Origin: Candidatus Borkfalkia faecavium
Lineage (GTDB): Bacteria; Bacillota; Clostridia; Christensenellales; Borkfalkiaceae
Direction of reading: 5' to 3'
Length of the DNA stretch: 52,087 nucleotides
Assembly (NCBI GenBank): GCA_019114755.1
Contig: DXEW01000008.1
Span: 1 to 52,087 of the forward strand
The position numbers were made by a program, and so were the translations under genes. How positions within the stretch are numbered: position 1 is the stretch's first letter; every line of letters starts with the position of its first letter. Shown one piece after another: positions 31,457-40,132 of the stretch. The notes beneath the pieces were generated by a model that worked only from the letters and a program-made list of their open reading frames with translations, searched no databases and had not been told where the DNA came from.

Positions 31457-33178
31457 TTATCGCACCTCCCCTTCGATCGCGCCGAATTTGCAGACGCCCT
31501 TGCACAGACCGCATTCGGTACACAAGGAGACGTCGATGGTGATGCCGTCCTTGCCGTTGACGATCGCGGGGCAGCCCAATTTCAAGCACGCCTTGCACTT
31601 TTTGCACTTCCCCTCGTCGACGCGGAATCCGTTGTAGAGCTTTTTGGTGAGCAGCGCACAGGGCTTCTTCGCGATGATGACGGACACTTCGTCCTTGGCG
31701 AGCTCCTCTTTTACGGCGCGCTCGAGCTCCGCGAGGTCGCCCGGGTCGACCGTGCGCACATTCGGCACACCGACGGCGCGGCAGACCTCCGCAAGGTCGA
31801 GCTCGTACGTCGGCTCGTTCTTGATCGTCTTGCCCGTCGCGGGGTGGTTCTGATGCCCCGTCATGCCCGTCGTGCGGTTGTCGAGGATGATGACGGTCAC
31901 GGGCGCCTTGTTATACACGGCGTCGATCAGCCCGGTGATGCCGCTGTGGATGAATGTAGAATCGCCGATGACGGCGACCGAATTTTTATGTGCTTCGGGA
32001 TCCGCCTTGTCAAAGCCGATCGACATCCCGATGCTCGCGCCCATGCAGACGACGGCGTCCATCGAGCCGAGCGGCGGGACCGCCCCGAGCGTATAGCAGC
32101 CGATATCGCCCAAAACATGGAGTTTGAGTTTGGACAGCACATAGAACACGCCGCGGTGCGGGCAGCCCGCGCAGAGCACGGGCGGGCGAGCCGGGACCTG
32201 CGCCGCAGCCACGGTATCCGCTTTGCCCAAAATGCAGCGGCGGATCAGGTTTGCAGAAAACTCTCCGCAGCGGGGGAAGATATTTTTCCCCTCCACCTCG
32301 ATGCCGTGCGCTTTGACCAGCGTCTCGATGTGCGGAGCGAGTTCCTCCGCCACGATGCAGCGATCGACAGACGCCGCAAATTTTTCGATCATTTCGTACG
32401 GCAGAGGATAGACCATGCCGAGTTTGAGGACGCTCGCTTCGGGGAGCGCTTCTTTGACATATTCATACACGCCGCCGGAGCAGATGATGCCGAGCTTCGC
32501 GTCCCCCATTTCGATGCGATTGATGGCAAACCGGTTCGCGTCGGCGGACATTTTCGCCATGCGCTCCTCCACGACCGTATGTTTGACGCGCGCGTTGGCG
32601 GGCATCATGACATACTTCGCGATGTCCTTCGTATAAGCGCGGAGCGGCAGCTCCTGCCGTTCGCCCAGCTCGACGAGGCTCTGCGAGTGCGCGACGCGCG
32701 TCGTCAGACGCAGGATGACGGGGGTATCGTACTGTTCGGAAAGCTCGAAGGCGAGCTTTGCAAATTCCTTTGCCTCCATGCTGTCCGAAGGTTCGAGCAC
32801 GGGGATCTGCGCGCTGACCGCGGTCAGGCGGGTGTCCTGCTCGTTCTGCGAACTGAATACGGACGGATCGTCCGCCACGGCGACGACGAGGCCGCCGTTG
32901 ACGCCCGTATAGGACGCCGTAAAGAGCGGATCGCAGGCGACGTTCAGACCGACGTGCTTCATCGAAACGATCGTGCGCGCGCCGCGGATGGACGCGCCGA
33001 TGCCGACCTCCAGCGCCACTTTTTCATTCGGGGACCATTCGCTGTACACGTCGTCATATCGGGCCAACTCTTCCGTGATCTCCGTGGACGGCGTTCCGGG
33101 ATACGCGGCCGCAACTTTCACGCCCGCTTCCCAGGCGCCTCGCGCGACGGCGAAATCCCCCAACAACAATTTTTTCAT
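31457..33178 (-). CDS. iorA: Indolepyruvate:ferredoxin oxidoreductase, alpha subunit
   Basis: 573 residues. The N-terminal domain (YPGTPSTEITEEL) and the thiamine-diphosphate domain (GDSTFIHSGI, ILDNRTTGMTGHQ) precede two [4Fe-4S] ferredoxin motifs at the C-terminus (CKKCKACLKLGCP and CTECGLCKGVCKFG). The second gene product needed is IorB. The complex works on aryl pyruvates from Trp, Phe or Tyr. The enzyme is oxygen-sensitive, which supports an anaerobic host. The gene is placed between two paaK genes. Confidence 0.94.
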   Translation of the reverse strand: MKKLLLGDFAVARGAWEAGVKVAAAYPGTPSTEITEELARYDDVYSEWSPNEKVALEVGIGASIRGARTIVSMKHVGLNVACDPLFTASYTGVNGGLVVAVADDPSVFSSQNEQDTRLTAVSAQIPVLEPSDSMEAKEFAKLAFELSEQYDTPVILRLTTRVAHSQSLVELGERQELPLRAYTKDIAKYVMMPANARVKHTVVEERMAKMSADANRFAINRIEMGDAKLGIICSGGVYEYVKEALPEASVLKLGMVYPLPYEMIEKFAASVDRCIVAEELAPHIETLVKAHGIEVEGKNIFPRCGEFSANLIRRCILGKADTVAAAQVPARPPVLCAGCPHRGVFYVLSKLKLHVLGDIGCYTLGAVPPLGSMDAVVCMGASIGMSIGFDKADPEAHKNSVAVIGDSTFIHSGITGLIDAVYNKAPVTVIILDNRTTGMTGHQNHPATGKTIKNEPTYELDLAEVCRAVGVPNVRTVDPGDLAELERAVKEELAKDEVSVIIAKKPCALLTKKLYNGFRVDEGKCKKCKACLKLGCPAIVNGKDGITIDVSLCTECGLCKGVCKFGAIEGEVR

Positions 33179-33254
33179 AATATCTTTAACCTCAGTGGAT
33201 GATTTGCTTGCATTTGGCGGGCAATGCCGCGTTTTTTATCGCCGCCGGCGCCCC

Positions 33255-34547
33255 TTATTTTTGACGCAGGTCGGTCACGCGCTTGACCTTCCCTTCCGTG
33301 CGCTTTAACGAGAATGGTTCGACCAGCTTGACCTTGACGTCTAGCTGCAGCACGGTGCGCAGGTTGTGCTTGATCTTGGCGGCGAGCGCCTCGAGCTTGG
33401 AATAATCGGTCAGCAAAGACGCATCGTCGACCTCGACGCGGACTTCGATCGTATCCAGATAGTTGACGCGGTCGACGACGATCTCGTACATCTTGCCGAG
33501 CTCGTCCATGCTCATCAGCACGCTCTCGATCTGCGACGGGAATACGTTGACGCCGCGGATGATCAGCATATCGTCCGTGCGCCCGACCACGCGCGACATA
33601 CGCGCGAGCGTCCGGCCGCAGCGGCACGGTTCATAGGTGATGGACGTGATGTCCTTCGTACGGTAGCGCAGGACGGGCATCCCTTCCTTCGTGAGCGTCG
33701 TGATGACCATCTCGCCGAGTTCGCCCTCGCCGAGCACGCGGTTGTGGTCCATGTCGACGATCTCGGGGTAGAACATATCTTCGTTGATGTGCATCCCCGC
33801 CTTTTCGCGGCATTCGCCGGACACGCCCGGGCCGCCGACTTCGGTCAAACCGTAATTTTCAGTCGGGAACGCGCCGAACAGCTTTTGCAGCGATTCGTGC
33901 ATCTCCGCCGTAGAGGCCTCGGCGCCCATGCAGACGAGGCGGATCTTCAGATCGGACAGGATCCCCTTCTTCTTCGCCGTCTCCGCGAGATACATCGCAT
34001 AGCTCGGCGTCGCGATCAGGGCCGTCGCACCGAAATCCTTCATCAGCATCAGCTGCCGCTCCGTGTTGCCGGAAGAGACGGGCACGACGGTCGCTCCGAT
34101 CTTTTCGACGCCGTAATGCAGCCCGAACCCGCCCGTAAATAGGCCGTACCCGAACGCGACGTGGAAGATATCCTCGTCCGTCGCCCCCGCCATCGTCAGG
34201 ATGCGGGCGATGCAGGTCGACCAGTTGTCGAGGTCGCGGCGCGTATATCCGCCCACGACCGGTTTGCCCGTCGTGCCGGACGAAGCGTGCAGGCGGACGA
34301 TCTGTTTCATCGGCACGGCGAACATCCCGAAGGGATAATTCTCGCGCAGGTCGTCCTTCGTCGTGTACGGGATCCGCTCGATGTCCTTCAACGTGCGGAT
34401 GTGCTCCGGCCGCAGGCCGATCTCGTCAAACCGACGGCGATACATGGGCACATTCTCATACGCATAGCGCACGATATGCTTCAAACGCTCCAGCTGCATT
34501 TCGCGCAGCGCTTTGCGGTCGATGGTCTCGATCTCGGGGCTGAACAT
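33255..34547 (-). CDS. paaK: Phenylacetate-CoA ligase, copy 2
   Basis: 430 residues, same family as the copy at 29532-30851 but clearly diverged. ASSGTTGKPVVGGYT holds the phosphate loop, YGLTEVGGPG and YRTKDITS the core motifs, and GVNVFPSQIESV the C-terminal domain. It is the first gene behind the promoter at 34604-34632. Two ligases around one IorAB suggest different arylacetates, for example phenylacetate and indoleacetate; this is inference. The ATG at 34547 is chosen over a TTG one codon upstream. Confidence 0.9.
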   Translation of the reverse strand: MFSPEIETIDRKALREMQLERLKHIVRYAYENVPMYRRRFDEIGLRPEHIRTLKDIERIPYTTKDDLRENYPFGMFAVPMKQIVRLHASSGTTGKPVVGGYTRRDLDNWSTCIARILTMAGATDEDIFHVAFGYGLFTGGFGLHYGVEKIGATVVPVSSGNTERQLMLMKDFGATALIATPSYAMYLAETAKKKGILSDLKIRLVCMGAEASTAEMHESLQKLFGAFPTENYGLTEVGGPGVSGECREKAGMHINEDMFYPEIVDMDHNRVLGEGELGEMVITTLTKEGMPVLRYRTKDITSITYEPCRCGRTLARMSRVVGRTDDMLIIRGVNVFPSQIESVLMSMDELGKMYEIVVDRVNYLDTIEVRVEVDDASLLTDYSKLEALAAKIKHNLRTVLQLDVKVKLVEPFSLKRTEGKVKRVTDLRQK

Positions 34548-34603
34548 CAATTTCTCATTTCCTCCGTCTCACAATGATTTCAAAATTAAATTTGTCACCA
34601 ATC

Positions 34604-34632
34604 ATTTTACCACATTTACGGCGGCGTTGCAA
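34604..34632 (-). promoter_or_regulatory. Promoter of the paaK-iorAB-paaK-ACT unit
   Basis: Minus strand TTGCAA (34627-34632), 17-bp spacer, TAAAAT (34604-34609). Confidence 0.75.
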
Positions 34633-34663
34633 TCCTTTCGCCAAAGTTCCCGAAATTTCATAC

Positions 34664-34692
34664 AAAAAAGAGGGCGGATCTGCAGACCCGCC
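34664..34692 (-). terminator. Terminator of the phosphodiesterase gene
   Basis: On the minus strand GGCGG, one mismatch, then the TCTGCAGA palindrome and CCGCC (34673-34692), followed by CTCTTTTTTG. It lies about 80 bp past the stop codon. Confidence 0.75.
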
Positions 34693-34772
34693 GCTGGGTA
34701 GAATTCTTGACATCCGCTGCAGCCGCCGCAAAGGCGCGGCGTCCCCTCGCGTTTGCAAGGAGATCGCGCCGA

Positions 34773-35309
34773 TCAGATATCCGCTTCCGCCAAAAGATTC
34801 CGGTCGAGATCTTTGAGCGCGAGGTGCGCCCCGTCCAACAGCAGGTAGCTGCGCAGAGTGCCGTTTTTCGGCAGCGATACCGACCCGCAGTTGGCGACGA
34901 GCACGCCGCCGCGGCGCTCGATAAACCCCGTATGATAATGCCCGTACAAAAAGGCGTCCCCACAGTTTTTCGGCAGCGCGTCGATGCTGAACTTGTCTCC
35001 GTGCTGCAAAAATATCTTCTTGCCGCCGACAAACAACACGCCCTCCGATACAAACTCAAAATCGGAGATGAGCGTGTCGACGTCGCTGTCGCAATTGCCT
35101 TTGATGACGGTCAAGCGCCCGACCTGCGCGTTCAGGATCGCGGCGACGCCCATCGGGTCGTATCCGTCCGGAAGCGGATTGCGCGGGCCGTGGTTGTAAA
35201 TATCGCCGAGCAGCACGAGCTGCGCCGCGCCCTCTTCGGCCATCAGGTCGACGACGCGCTGCGCATAAATGCGGGAACCGTGGATATCGGAAGCGATCAG
35301 GATCTTCAT
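34773..35309 (-). CDS. YfcE/MJ0936-type metallophosphodiesterase
   Basis: 178 residues. The calcineurin-like metal motifs are SDIHGS (about 7-12), GDIYNHG (about 36-42), GNCD (about 73-76) and YGHYHTG (about 124-130). Relatives are manganese-dependent phosphodiesterases; the natural substrate is unknown. The start at 35309 (MKILIASDIHGS) has AGGAG 13 bases upstream. It is separate from galM, whose terminator lies upstream. Confidence 0.9.
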   Translation of the reverse strand: MKILIASDIHGSRIYAQRVVDLMAEEGAAQLVLLGDIYNHGPRNPLPDGYDPMGVAAILNAQVGRLTVIKGNCDSDVDTLISDFEFVSEGVLFVGGKKIFLQHGDKFSIDALPKNCGDAFLYGHYHTGFIERRGGVLVANCGSVSLPKNGTLRSYLLLDGAHLALKDLDRNLLAEADI

Positions 35310-35341
35310 GATTTCAAAAACTCCTATGGCATGAAAATGAG

Positions 35342-35369
35342 CAAAAACGGCGCGAAAAGCACCGTTTTG
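35342..35369 (-). terminator. Terminator of galM
   Basis: Minus strand CAAAACGGTGC pairs with GCGCCGTTTTTG (one wobble), loop TTTTC; the T-run is part of the 3' arm. It is about 55 bp after the galM stop. Confidence 0.75.
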
Positions 35370-35385
35370 CAGCAATTTATCGTGT

Positions 35386-35410
35386 TTTGCAAAGTACTTT
35401 GTCAGGCATA
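35386..35410 (-). repeat. AGTACT double-dyad repeat downstream of galM
   Basis: 22 of 25 matches, sense to galM. The right dyad is extended to a perfect 12-bp palindrome CAAAGTACTTTG. It is 12 bp after the galM stop and precedes the terminator. Confidence 0.8.
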
Positions 35411-35422
35411 GATCGCATCAAA

Positions 35423-36472
35423 TCACTTATGCGAGAACTTATACGTCGTCGCGAAGTGATAGATCTTATTCTTGTCGTACACGGGGTCGCCGTGCATCGC
35501 GTAGGACGGGCAGTTGACCGCGTTCGGGATAAACTGCGTTTCCAGGCACAGGCCGGCGTGCGCGCCGTAGTGGCCGGACTTGCCCATCGCGTCCATCCGG
35601 TTGTACGTGTACAGCTGCAACGCGGGCTTGTTGGTGAGCACTTCCATCGTGATACCCGACTGCTCGCCGGAGACCTCCGCCGCCTTCACGAACTCGTTCG
35701 GGCGCTTGTTCAGGAGGTAGTTGACGTCATAGCCGCCCTGGCGGGCGATGTCGGGATCGGACGTCTCGCCGATGCGCTCGCCGACTTTATGCGGCGTACG
35801 GAAATCGAAGGGCGTACCGCTGACGTTGCGGAAAGAGCCGTGCGGGATCAGGGCGTCGTCCGTCGGCGTGATCTTATCCGCATTGATGGTCAGCATATGG
35901 TCGAGGACATCCCCTTCCGCTTCGCCGTTGAGGTTGAAGCTGATCTGGTTGGTCATATTGATGACCGTCTTGCGATCGGCCATCGCCGCATATTCGATGC
36001 GCAGTTCGCCGTCGACCAGCGAATAGCGGATCTGTACGTTCAGGTTGCCGGGATAATTTTCATCCCCGTCCGGGCTGGTCATGCTCAGCGCCAGCGTGTT
36101 GCCGTCGCTGCCCTCAAAGACGTAATTCCAAAGTTTTTTGTCAAACCCGCAATTGCCGCCGTGCAGATGATGCCCCCCGTCGTTTTTATAGAGGTCATAA
36201 TCGACGCCGTCGATGCACATATGGCCGTTTTCGATGCGGTTGGCGCAGCGGCCGACGATCCCGCCGATGCACTGCGGGCTGCGCTCGTAGCTGGCGATGT
36301 CGTTGTAGCCGAGGACCACGTCGACGGGATAGCCGCGCTTGTCCGCGACGCGCAGCGACTGTACGATCCCTCCCATGCTCAAGATCACCGCCTCATTGAC
36401 GCCGTCCTTGATCCGAAACGCCATGACGTTGCTGCCGTCTGCCGTCTTTCCGAAGATGCTCGAATGTATCAT
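35423..36472 (-). CDS. galM: Aldose 1-epimerase (mutarotase)
   Basis: 349 residues of beta-sandwich type. GRCANRIENG (about 75-84), NDGGHHLHGG with the substrate-binding His (about 96-105), the central His region (TNQISFNLNG) and the C-terminal YGAHAGLCLETQ with the catalytic Glu (about 300-311) match GalM. It interconverts alpha and beta anomers of aldoses such as galactose or glucose. No galK/galT lies nearby. AAGGAG precedes the ATG by 8 bases. Confidence 0.92.
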   Translation of the reverse strand: MIHSSIFGKTADGSNVMAFRIKDGVNEAVILSMGGIVQSLRVADKRGYPVDVVLGYNDIASYERSPQCIGGIVGRCANRIENGHMCIDGVDYDLYKNDGGHHLHGGNCGFDKKLWNYVFEGSDGNTLALSMTSPDGDENYPGNLNVQIRYSLVDGELRIEYAAMADRKTVINMTNQISFNLNGEAEGDVLDHMLTINADKITPTDDALIPHGSFRNVSGTPFDFRTPHKVGERIGETSDPDIARQGGYDVNYLLNKRPNEFVKAAEVSGEQSGITMEVLTNKPALQLYTYNRMDAMGKSGHYGAHAGLCLETQFIPNAVNCPSYAMHGDPVYDKNKIYHFATTYKFSHK

Positions 36473-36641
36473 TTCACCTGACTCCTTGCGAGAAAATTTC
36501 TATGATGCACGCCCCGATGCGGAGCGATCACGCGAAGCGATCGGACGCGCCGCCCCGATCACAAAGAAAAATCGTGCGCCGCGATCGGTTTTAAGGGCCC
36601 TATACCACAAGATATAGAGGGAGAAACCGTTTTTCTCCCTC
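36473..36641 (-). promoter_or_regulatory. 5' leader of galM with a terminal stem-loop
   Basis: The transcript from the 36643-36671 promoter would begin almost at a perfect hairpin (AGAGGGAGAAA with TTTCTCCCTCT, 36616-36641). The remaining ~140 nt contain several GATCG-rich potential stems; no known riboswitch is recognised. The hairpin also sits just after the trpB2 stop region side, and could stabilise the 5' end. Confidence 0.5.
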
Positions 36642-36642
36642 T

Positions 36643-36671
36643 ATTATACCATTAAATGAGTCCTTTGTAAA
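36643..36671 (-). promoter_or_regulatory. Promoter of galM
   Basis: Minus strand TTTACA (36666-36671), 17-bp spacer, TATAAT (36643-36648), in the gap after trpB2. Confidence 0.87.
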
Positions 36672-36694
36672 TGATTTTACCGAATTTTATCGGG

Positions 36695-38077
36695 TTATTT
36701 ATTCTGCGGGATATCCGGAATGGAGGCGAACCCTTTCGCAAGCTCCGCGTCGGTCGGGATCGTATCCGTCATGGCGCCGTCGTTGTACTGTTTGTAGGCG
36801 GCCATATCGAAATAACCGGTGCCGGTCAGGCCGAACAGAATGGTCTTGGCCTCGCCCGTCTCCTTGCATTTGAGCGCTTCGTCGATCGCGGCGCGGATCG
36901 CGTGACTGGATTCGGGCGCGGGGAGAATGCCTTCCGTGCGGGCAAACTGCTCCGCCGCTTCAAAGACCTTCGTCTGCTCGACGGCGACCGCGCGCATCAG
37001 ACCCTCGTGATACAATTCGGATACGATCGGGCTCATGCCGTGATAGCGCAGCCCGCCCGCATGGCTCGCCGAGGGCATAAAGCCGCAGCCGAGCGTATAC
37101 ATTTTGGCGAGCGGCGTGATCTTGGCGCTGTCGCAGAAGTCATACACAAATTTGCCGCGCGTCAGCGAAGGGCAGCTTGCGGGCTCGACGCCGATAAATT
37201 CGATGTCGTTTTTGCCTTTGATCTTGTCACCCATGAACGGAGCGATCAGGCCGCCGAAGTTGGAACCGCCGCCGACGCAGCCGATGACGATGTCCGGCTG
37301 TACGCCGTACTTGTCCATCGCCGCCTTGCTTTCCAAGCCGATGACCGATTGATGCAGCACGACGTGGTCGAGCACGCTTCCGAGCACATAGCGGCAAGAA
37401 GGCGTCGAGACCGCCTTTTCGACCGCCTCGCTGATGGCGCATCCGAGCGAACCGCCCGTGCCGGGGAACTCCTTCAGGATCTTGCGGCCCGCTTCCGTCG
37501 TGTCCGAGGGAGAAGGAATGACGTTCGCCCCGTATGTGCGCATGACTTCCTTGCGGTAAGGCTTCTGCTCGCTGGACACTTTGACCATATACACGGAAAG
37601 ATCCAAACCGTAGAAAGCGCACGCCATTGAAAGCGCGGTCCCCCACTGCCCGGCGCCCGTTTCCGTCGTGACGGATTTGAGCCCCTGCTTCTTCGCATAA
37701 TAAGCCTGCGCGACCGCCGAATTGAGCTTGTGCGAGCCGGAGGTGTTGTTTCCCTCAAACTTATAGTAGATGTGCGCGGGCGTGCCGAGCGCCCTTTCCA
37801 GAACATAGGCGCGCACCAGCGGGGACGGGCGGTACATCTTATAAAAGCTGCGGATGTCTTCGGGGATGTCGATGTATTCGTCCGTGTAATTGAGCTCCTG
37901 CTCCACGCATTCGTCGCAGAACACCGCCTTCAGTTCCTCGGGCTTGCAGGGCTGCAGCGTCGCCGGGTTCAGGAAAGGCTCGTGTTTATGGCTCATAACG
38001 GCATTCAGGTTATACCACTGTTTCGGAATCTCGTCTTCGGAAAGATAGATCTTGTACGGGACAGGTTTGTTTGCCAT
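36695..38077 (-). CDS. trpB: TrpB2-type tryptophan synthase beta-like enzyme
   Basis: 460 residues, longer than TrpB1 (about 400), as expected for the TrpB2 group. EGNNTSGSHKLNSA (about 110-123) contains the PLP lysine, ETGAGQWG the catalytic loop and GCVGGGSNFGG (about 250-260) the phosphate-binding glycines. TrpB2 enzymes use indole and serine to make tryptophan and often act without TrpA, e.g. as indole salvage; no trpA is near. The T-box upstream with a Trp specifier agrees with the function. Confidence 0.92.
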   Translation of the reverse strand: MANKPVPYKIYLSEDEIPKQWYNLNAVMSHKHEPFLNPATLQPCKPEELKAVFCDECVEQELNYTDEYIDIPEDIRSFYKMYRPSPLVRAYVLERALGTPAHIYYKFEGNNTSGSHKLNSAVAQAYYAKKQGLKSVTTETGAGQWGTALSMACAFYGLDLSVYMVKVSSEQKPYRKEVMRTYGANVIPSPSDTTEAGRKILKEFPGTGGSLGCAISEAVEKAVSTPSCRYVLGSVLDHVVLHQSVIGLESKAAMDKYGVQPDIVIGCVGGGSNFGGLIAPFMGDKIKGKNDIEFIGVEPASCPSLTRGKFVYDFCDSAKITPLAKMYTLGCGFMPSASHAGGLRYHGMSPIVSELYHEGLMRAVAVEQTKVFEAAEQFARTEGILPAPESSHAIRAAIDEALKCKETGEAKTILFGLTGTGYFDMAAYKQYNDGAMTDTIPTDAELAKGFASIPDIPQNK

Positions 38078-38107
38078 TTTTGTGACCTCCTAAAAAATAA
38101 TTTTGAC

Positions 38108-38364
38108 AAAAAAAGCACGACCGACTCGTTTTGGGACGAATCGATCGTGTTGCCACCCAAGTTCGCTGCGTCAAAAAGACGCCGCCTCATTACGGATACA
38201 GTCATATCCTCTTCCTGTAACGTGAAAGCCACGTCGAACGCTACTCGTCGCCTTTCGCGCCCGCCCTCGGTGATCCATTCGCGCTGCGCCGAACCGTCTC
38301 CATCCCACCGCCGGAAACTCTCTGTGCGTTCGTACACGCAGGTTACTACTTCACCTCATCGGTT
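38108..38364 (-). promoter_or_regulatory. Tryptophan T-box leader of trpB2
   Basis: Stem I opens with GATGAGGTGAAGTAGTAA, contains the distal motif AGAGAG and GGCGGTGGGATGG (about 38299-38321), and a GAA-TGG-A specifier loop with the Trp codon at 38275-38277. The antiterminator T-box GGGTGGCAACAC (about 38148-38159) overlaps a 14-bp terminator stem (38116-38129 with 38136-38149) and seven T. Uncharged tRNA-Trp would favour read-through into trpB2. Confidence 0.92.
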
Positions 38365-38370
38365 TTTATC

Positions 38371-38399
38371 ATCATAACATATGCCTTGCGTTTTGTCAA
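38371..38399 (-). promoter_or_regulatory. Promoter of the T-box-trpB2 transcript
   Basis: Minus strand TTGACA (38394-38399), 17-bp spacer, TATGAT (38371-38376). Confidence 0.9.
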
Positions 38400-38479
38400 T
38401 GATTTGAAAGCAAATTTTTTGAAAAATTTTTTCAGGCGTTTCCCGAACGGAACGGAACAAAACGGCGCACACTATCCAT

Positions 38480-39130
38480 ATGAAGTGTTTTGCCCTGCTC
38501 CTGTCCGTACTCGCCCTGTTCTATCCCCTTTGCCCGGCCGCGGCAAGCGCGACCGCGGAACCGCCCGCCGTCTATCTGACGTTTGACGACGGCCCCACCG
38601 ATTCGACGACGCCGAAAGTACTCGACATCCTGCACGAAAAAGGCGTGCGTGCGACCTTCTTCGTGATCGGGCGGCAGATCGCGGGGCGGGAAAAGACGCT
38701 GCGGCGCACCGCGTGCGAGGGTCATGCGATCGGCATCCACTCCTACTCGCACCGCTACGAGGAGATCTATCGGAGCGAAGGGGCGCTGCTGCGCGACATC
38801 GAGCAATGCAGGCGCGCCATCCTCGCCGTTCTGCCGCGCTACGACCGCAAGATCTATCGCTTTCCGGGCGGATCTTTTCTCTGCCCCGCCCTGCGCGACG
38901 CCGTGACCGGGGCCGGGTACCGCTATTACGACTGGAACGCCGCGGCGGGCGATGCCGAGGGAAAGTTTACGGCGAATGAATTGCTGCACAACGCGATCGA
39001 GACAAGCCGAGGGAAGGAACCGGTCGTCCTGCTCCTGCACGACGGCGTGGGATATCGGGAAACGATCGCCGCGCTGCCGCGCATCATCGACTATTTTCGC
39101 GGCCGCGGCTACCGCTTCCGCACGCTTTGA
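38480..39130 (+). CDS. Secreted polysaccharide deacetylase (NodB domain)
   Basis: 216 residues with a hydrophobic signal sequence (about 3-24, ending PAAASA). The NodB motifs are TFDDGPTD (about 34-41), HSYSHR (about 90-95), RFPGGS (about 128-133) and LLLHDGV near 188. It removes N-acetyl groups from peptidoglycan or another glycan outside the membrane; the substrate is inferred. It is the only plus-strand gene between 6 and 47 kb, divergent from trpB2. The ribosome binding site is poor and no clear promoter is visible. Confidence 0.92.
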   Translation: MKCFALLLSVLALFYPLCPAAASATAEPPAVYLTFDDGPTDSTTPKVLDILHEKGVRATFFVIGRQIAGREKTLRRTACEGHAIGIHSYSHRYEEIYRSEGALLRDIEQCRRAILAVLPRYDRKIYRFPGGSFLCPALRDAVTGAGYRYYDWNAAAGDAEGKFTANELLHNAIETSRGKEPVVLLLHDGVGYRETIAALPRIIDYFRGRGYRFRTL

Positions 39131-39156
39131 GGGCGGGAAACGATCTTCCCGCCCTC
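39129..39156. terminator. Hairpin between the convergent deacetylase and pyrD genes
   Basis: GAGGGCGGGAA (39129-39139) pairs with TTCCCGCCCTC (39146-39156). It begins in the deacetylase stop codon. No good T-run follows on either strand, so termination is uncertain. Confidence 0.5.
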
Positions 39157-39223
39157 GTCGAAAATTTGGTCAATATCGGGTACTACGGTCGACCGATCCG
39201 CACGACCGATCGCGGCCTGCCGC

Positions 39224-40132
39224 TCACAGGCGAAGGGCGCCGCGGATCTCGTTGACGTCGGCGACGCCGTGCGCGTCCAGCCAACGGTCCAGCCCTTCGA
39301 TGATCTTCGGCATCGCGAGCGTATCCGTAAAGTTTGCCGTGCCGACCTGTACGGCGACGGCGCCCGCCATCATGAACTGGAGCGCGTCCTCCGCGCAGGT
39401 GATCCCGCCCATCCCGACGACGGGGATATCGACCGCACTGCAGGCCTCCCAGACCATGCGCACGGCGATCGGACGGATGCCGGCGCCCGAGACGCCGCCC
39501 GTCACGTTGGCGAGCAGCGGCCTGCGCCGTTCAATGTCGATGACCATGCCTGTCAGGGTATTGATCAGCGATACGGCGTCCGCGCCGCCTCGCTGGGCCG
39601 CCTGCGCGTTGGCGGCGATGCTCTCCACGTTCGGGGAAAGCTTGACCATCAGCGGCGTGCGCGCCAGCGCGCTTTTCGAGACCCTCGTCACCTCCTCCAC
39701 GCTCTCCGGGCGGATGCCGAACGCCATCCCGCCGCACTTGACGTTGGGGCAGGAGATGTTGAGCTCGATCATATCGACCAGCCCGTCCAGTCGGGCGCAG
39801 ATGCCGGCATAGTCGTCGAGCGTCCGCCCCGCCACGTTGGCGACGATCGCGACCTTTTTTTCACGCAGGAAGGCGAGATCGTCGCGCAGGAAAACGTCGA
39901 CGCCCGGATTTTGCAGACCGACCGCGTTCAGGATGACGCTGTCTCCTTCGGCGATGCGCGGCGTCGGGTTGCCGGCGCGCGGCTCCAGCGTCAGGCCTTT
40001 GGTACTGATCCCGCCCAGGCAGGAAATATCGTAGATCTCGTTGAACTCTTTGCCGAACCCGAACGTGCCGCTCGCCGCGATGACGGGATTCTTCAGCTCG
40101 ACGCCGCAGATATTGACTTTCAGGTCAGCCAT
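39224..40132 (-). CDS. pyrD: Dihydroorotate dehydrogenase, class 1B catalytic subunit
   Basis: 302 residues, TIM barrel binding FMN. NPVIAASGTFGFG (about 15-27), ELNISCPNVKCGG with the catalytic Cys region (about 124-136), and the FMN-phosphate loop GMGGITCAEDALQFMMAGA (about 247-265). It oxidises dihydroorotate to orotate, with electrons passed through PyrK to NAD. It shares one base with pyrK and ends the pyr operon. Confidence 0.95.
   Translation of the reverse strand: MADLKVNICGVELKNPVIAASGTFGFGKEFNEIYDISCLGGISTKGLTLEPRAGNPTPRIAEGDSVILNAVGLQNPGVDVFLRDDLAFLREKKVAIVANVAGRTLDDYAGICARLDGLVDMIELNISCPNVKCGGMAFGIRPESVEEVTRVSKSALARTPLMVKLSPNVESIAANAQAAQRGGADAVSLINTLTGMVIDIERRRPLLANVTGGVSGAGIRPIAVRMVWEACSAVDIPVVGMGGITCAEDALQFMMAGAVAVQVGTANFTDTLAMPKIIEGLDRWLDAHGVADVNEIRGALRL

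Noticed and set aside
38005-38337. A 110-codon frame across the trpB2 leader
   Set aside because: It covers the T-box stems and terminator, and the RNA structure explains the sequence fully.
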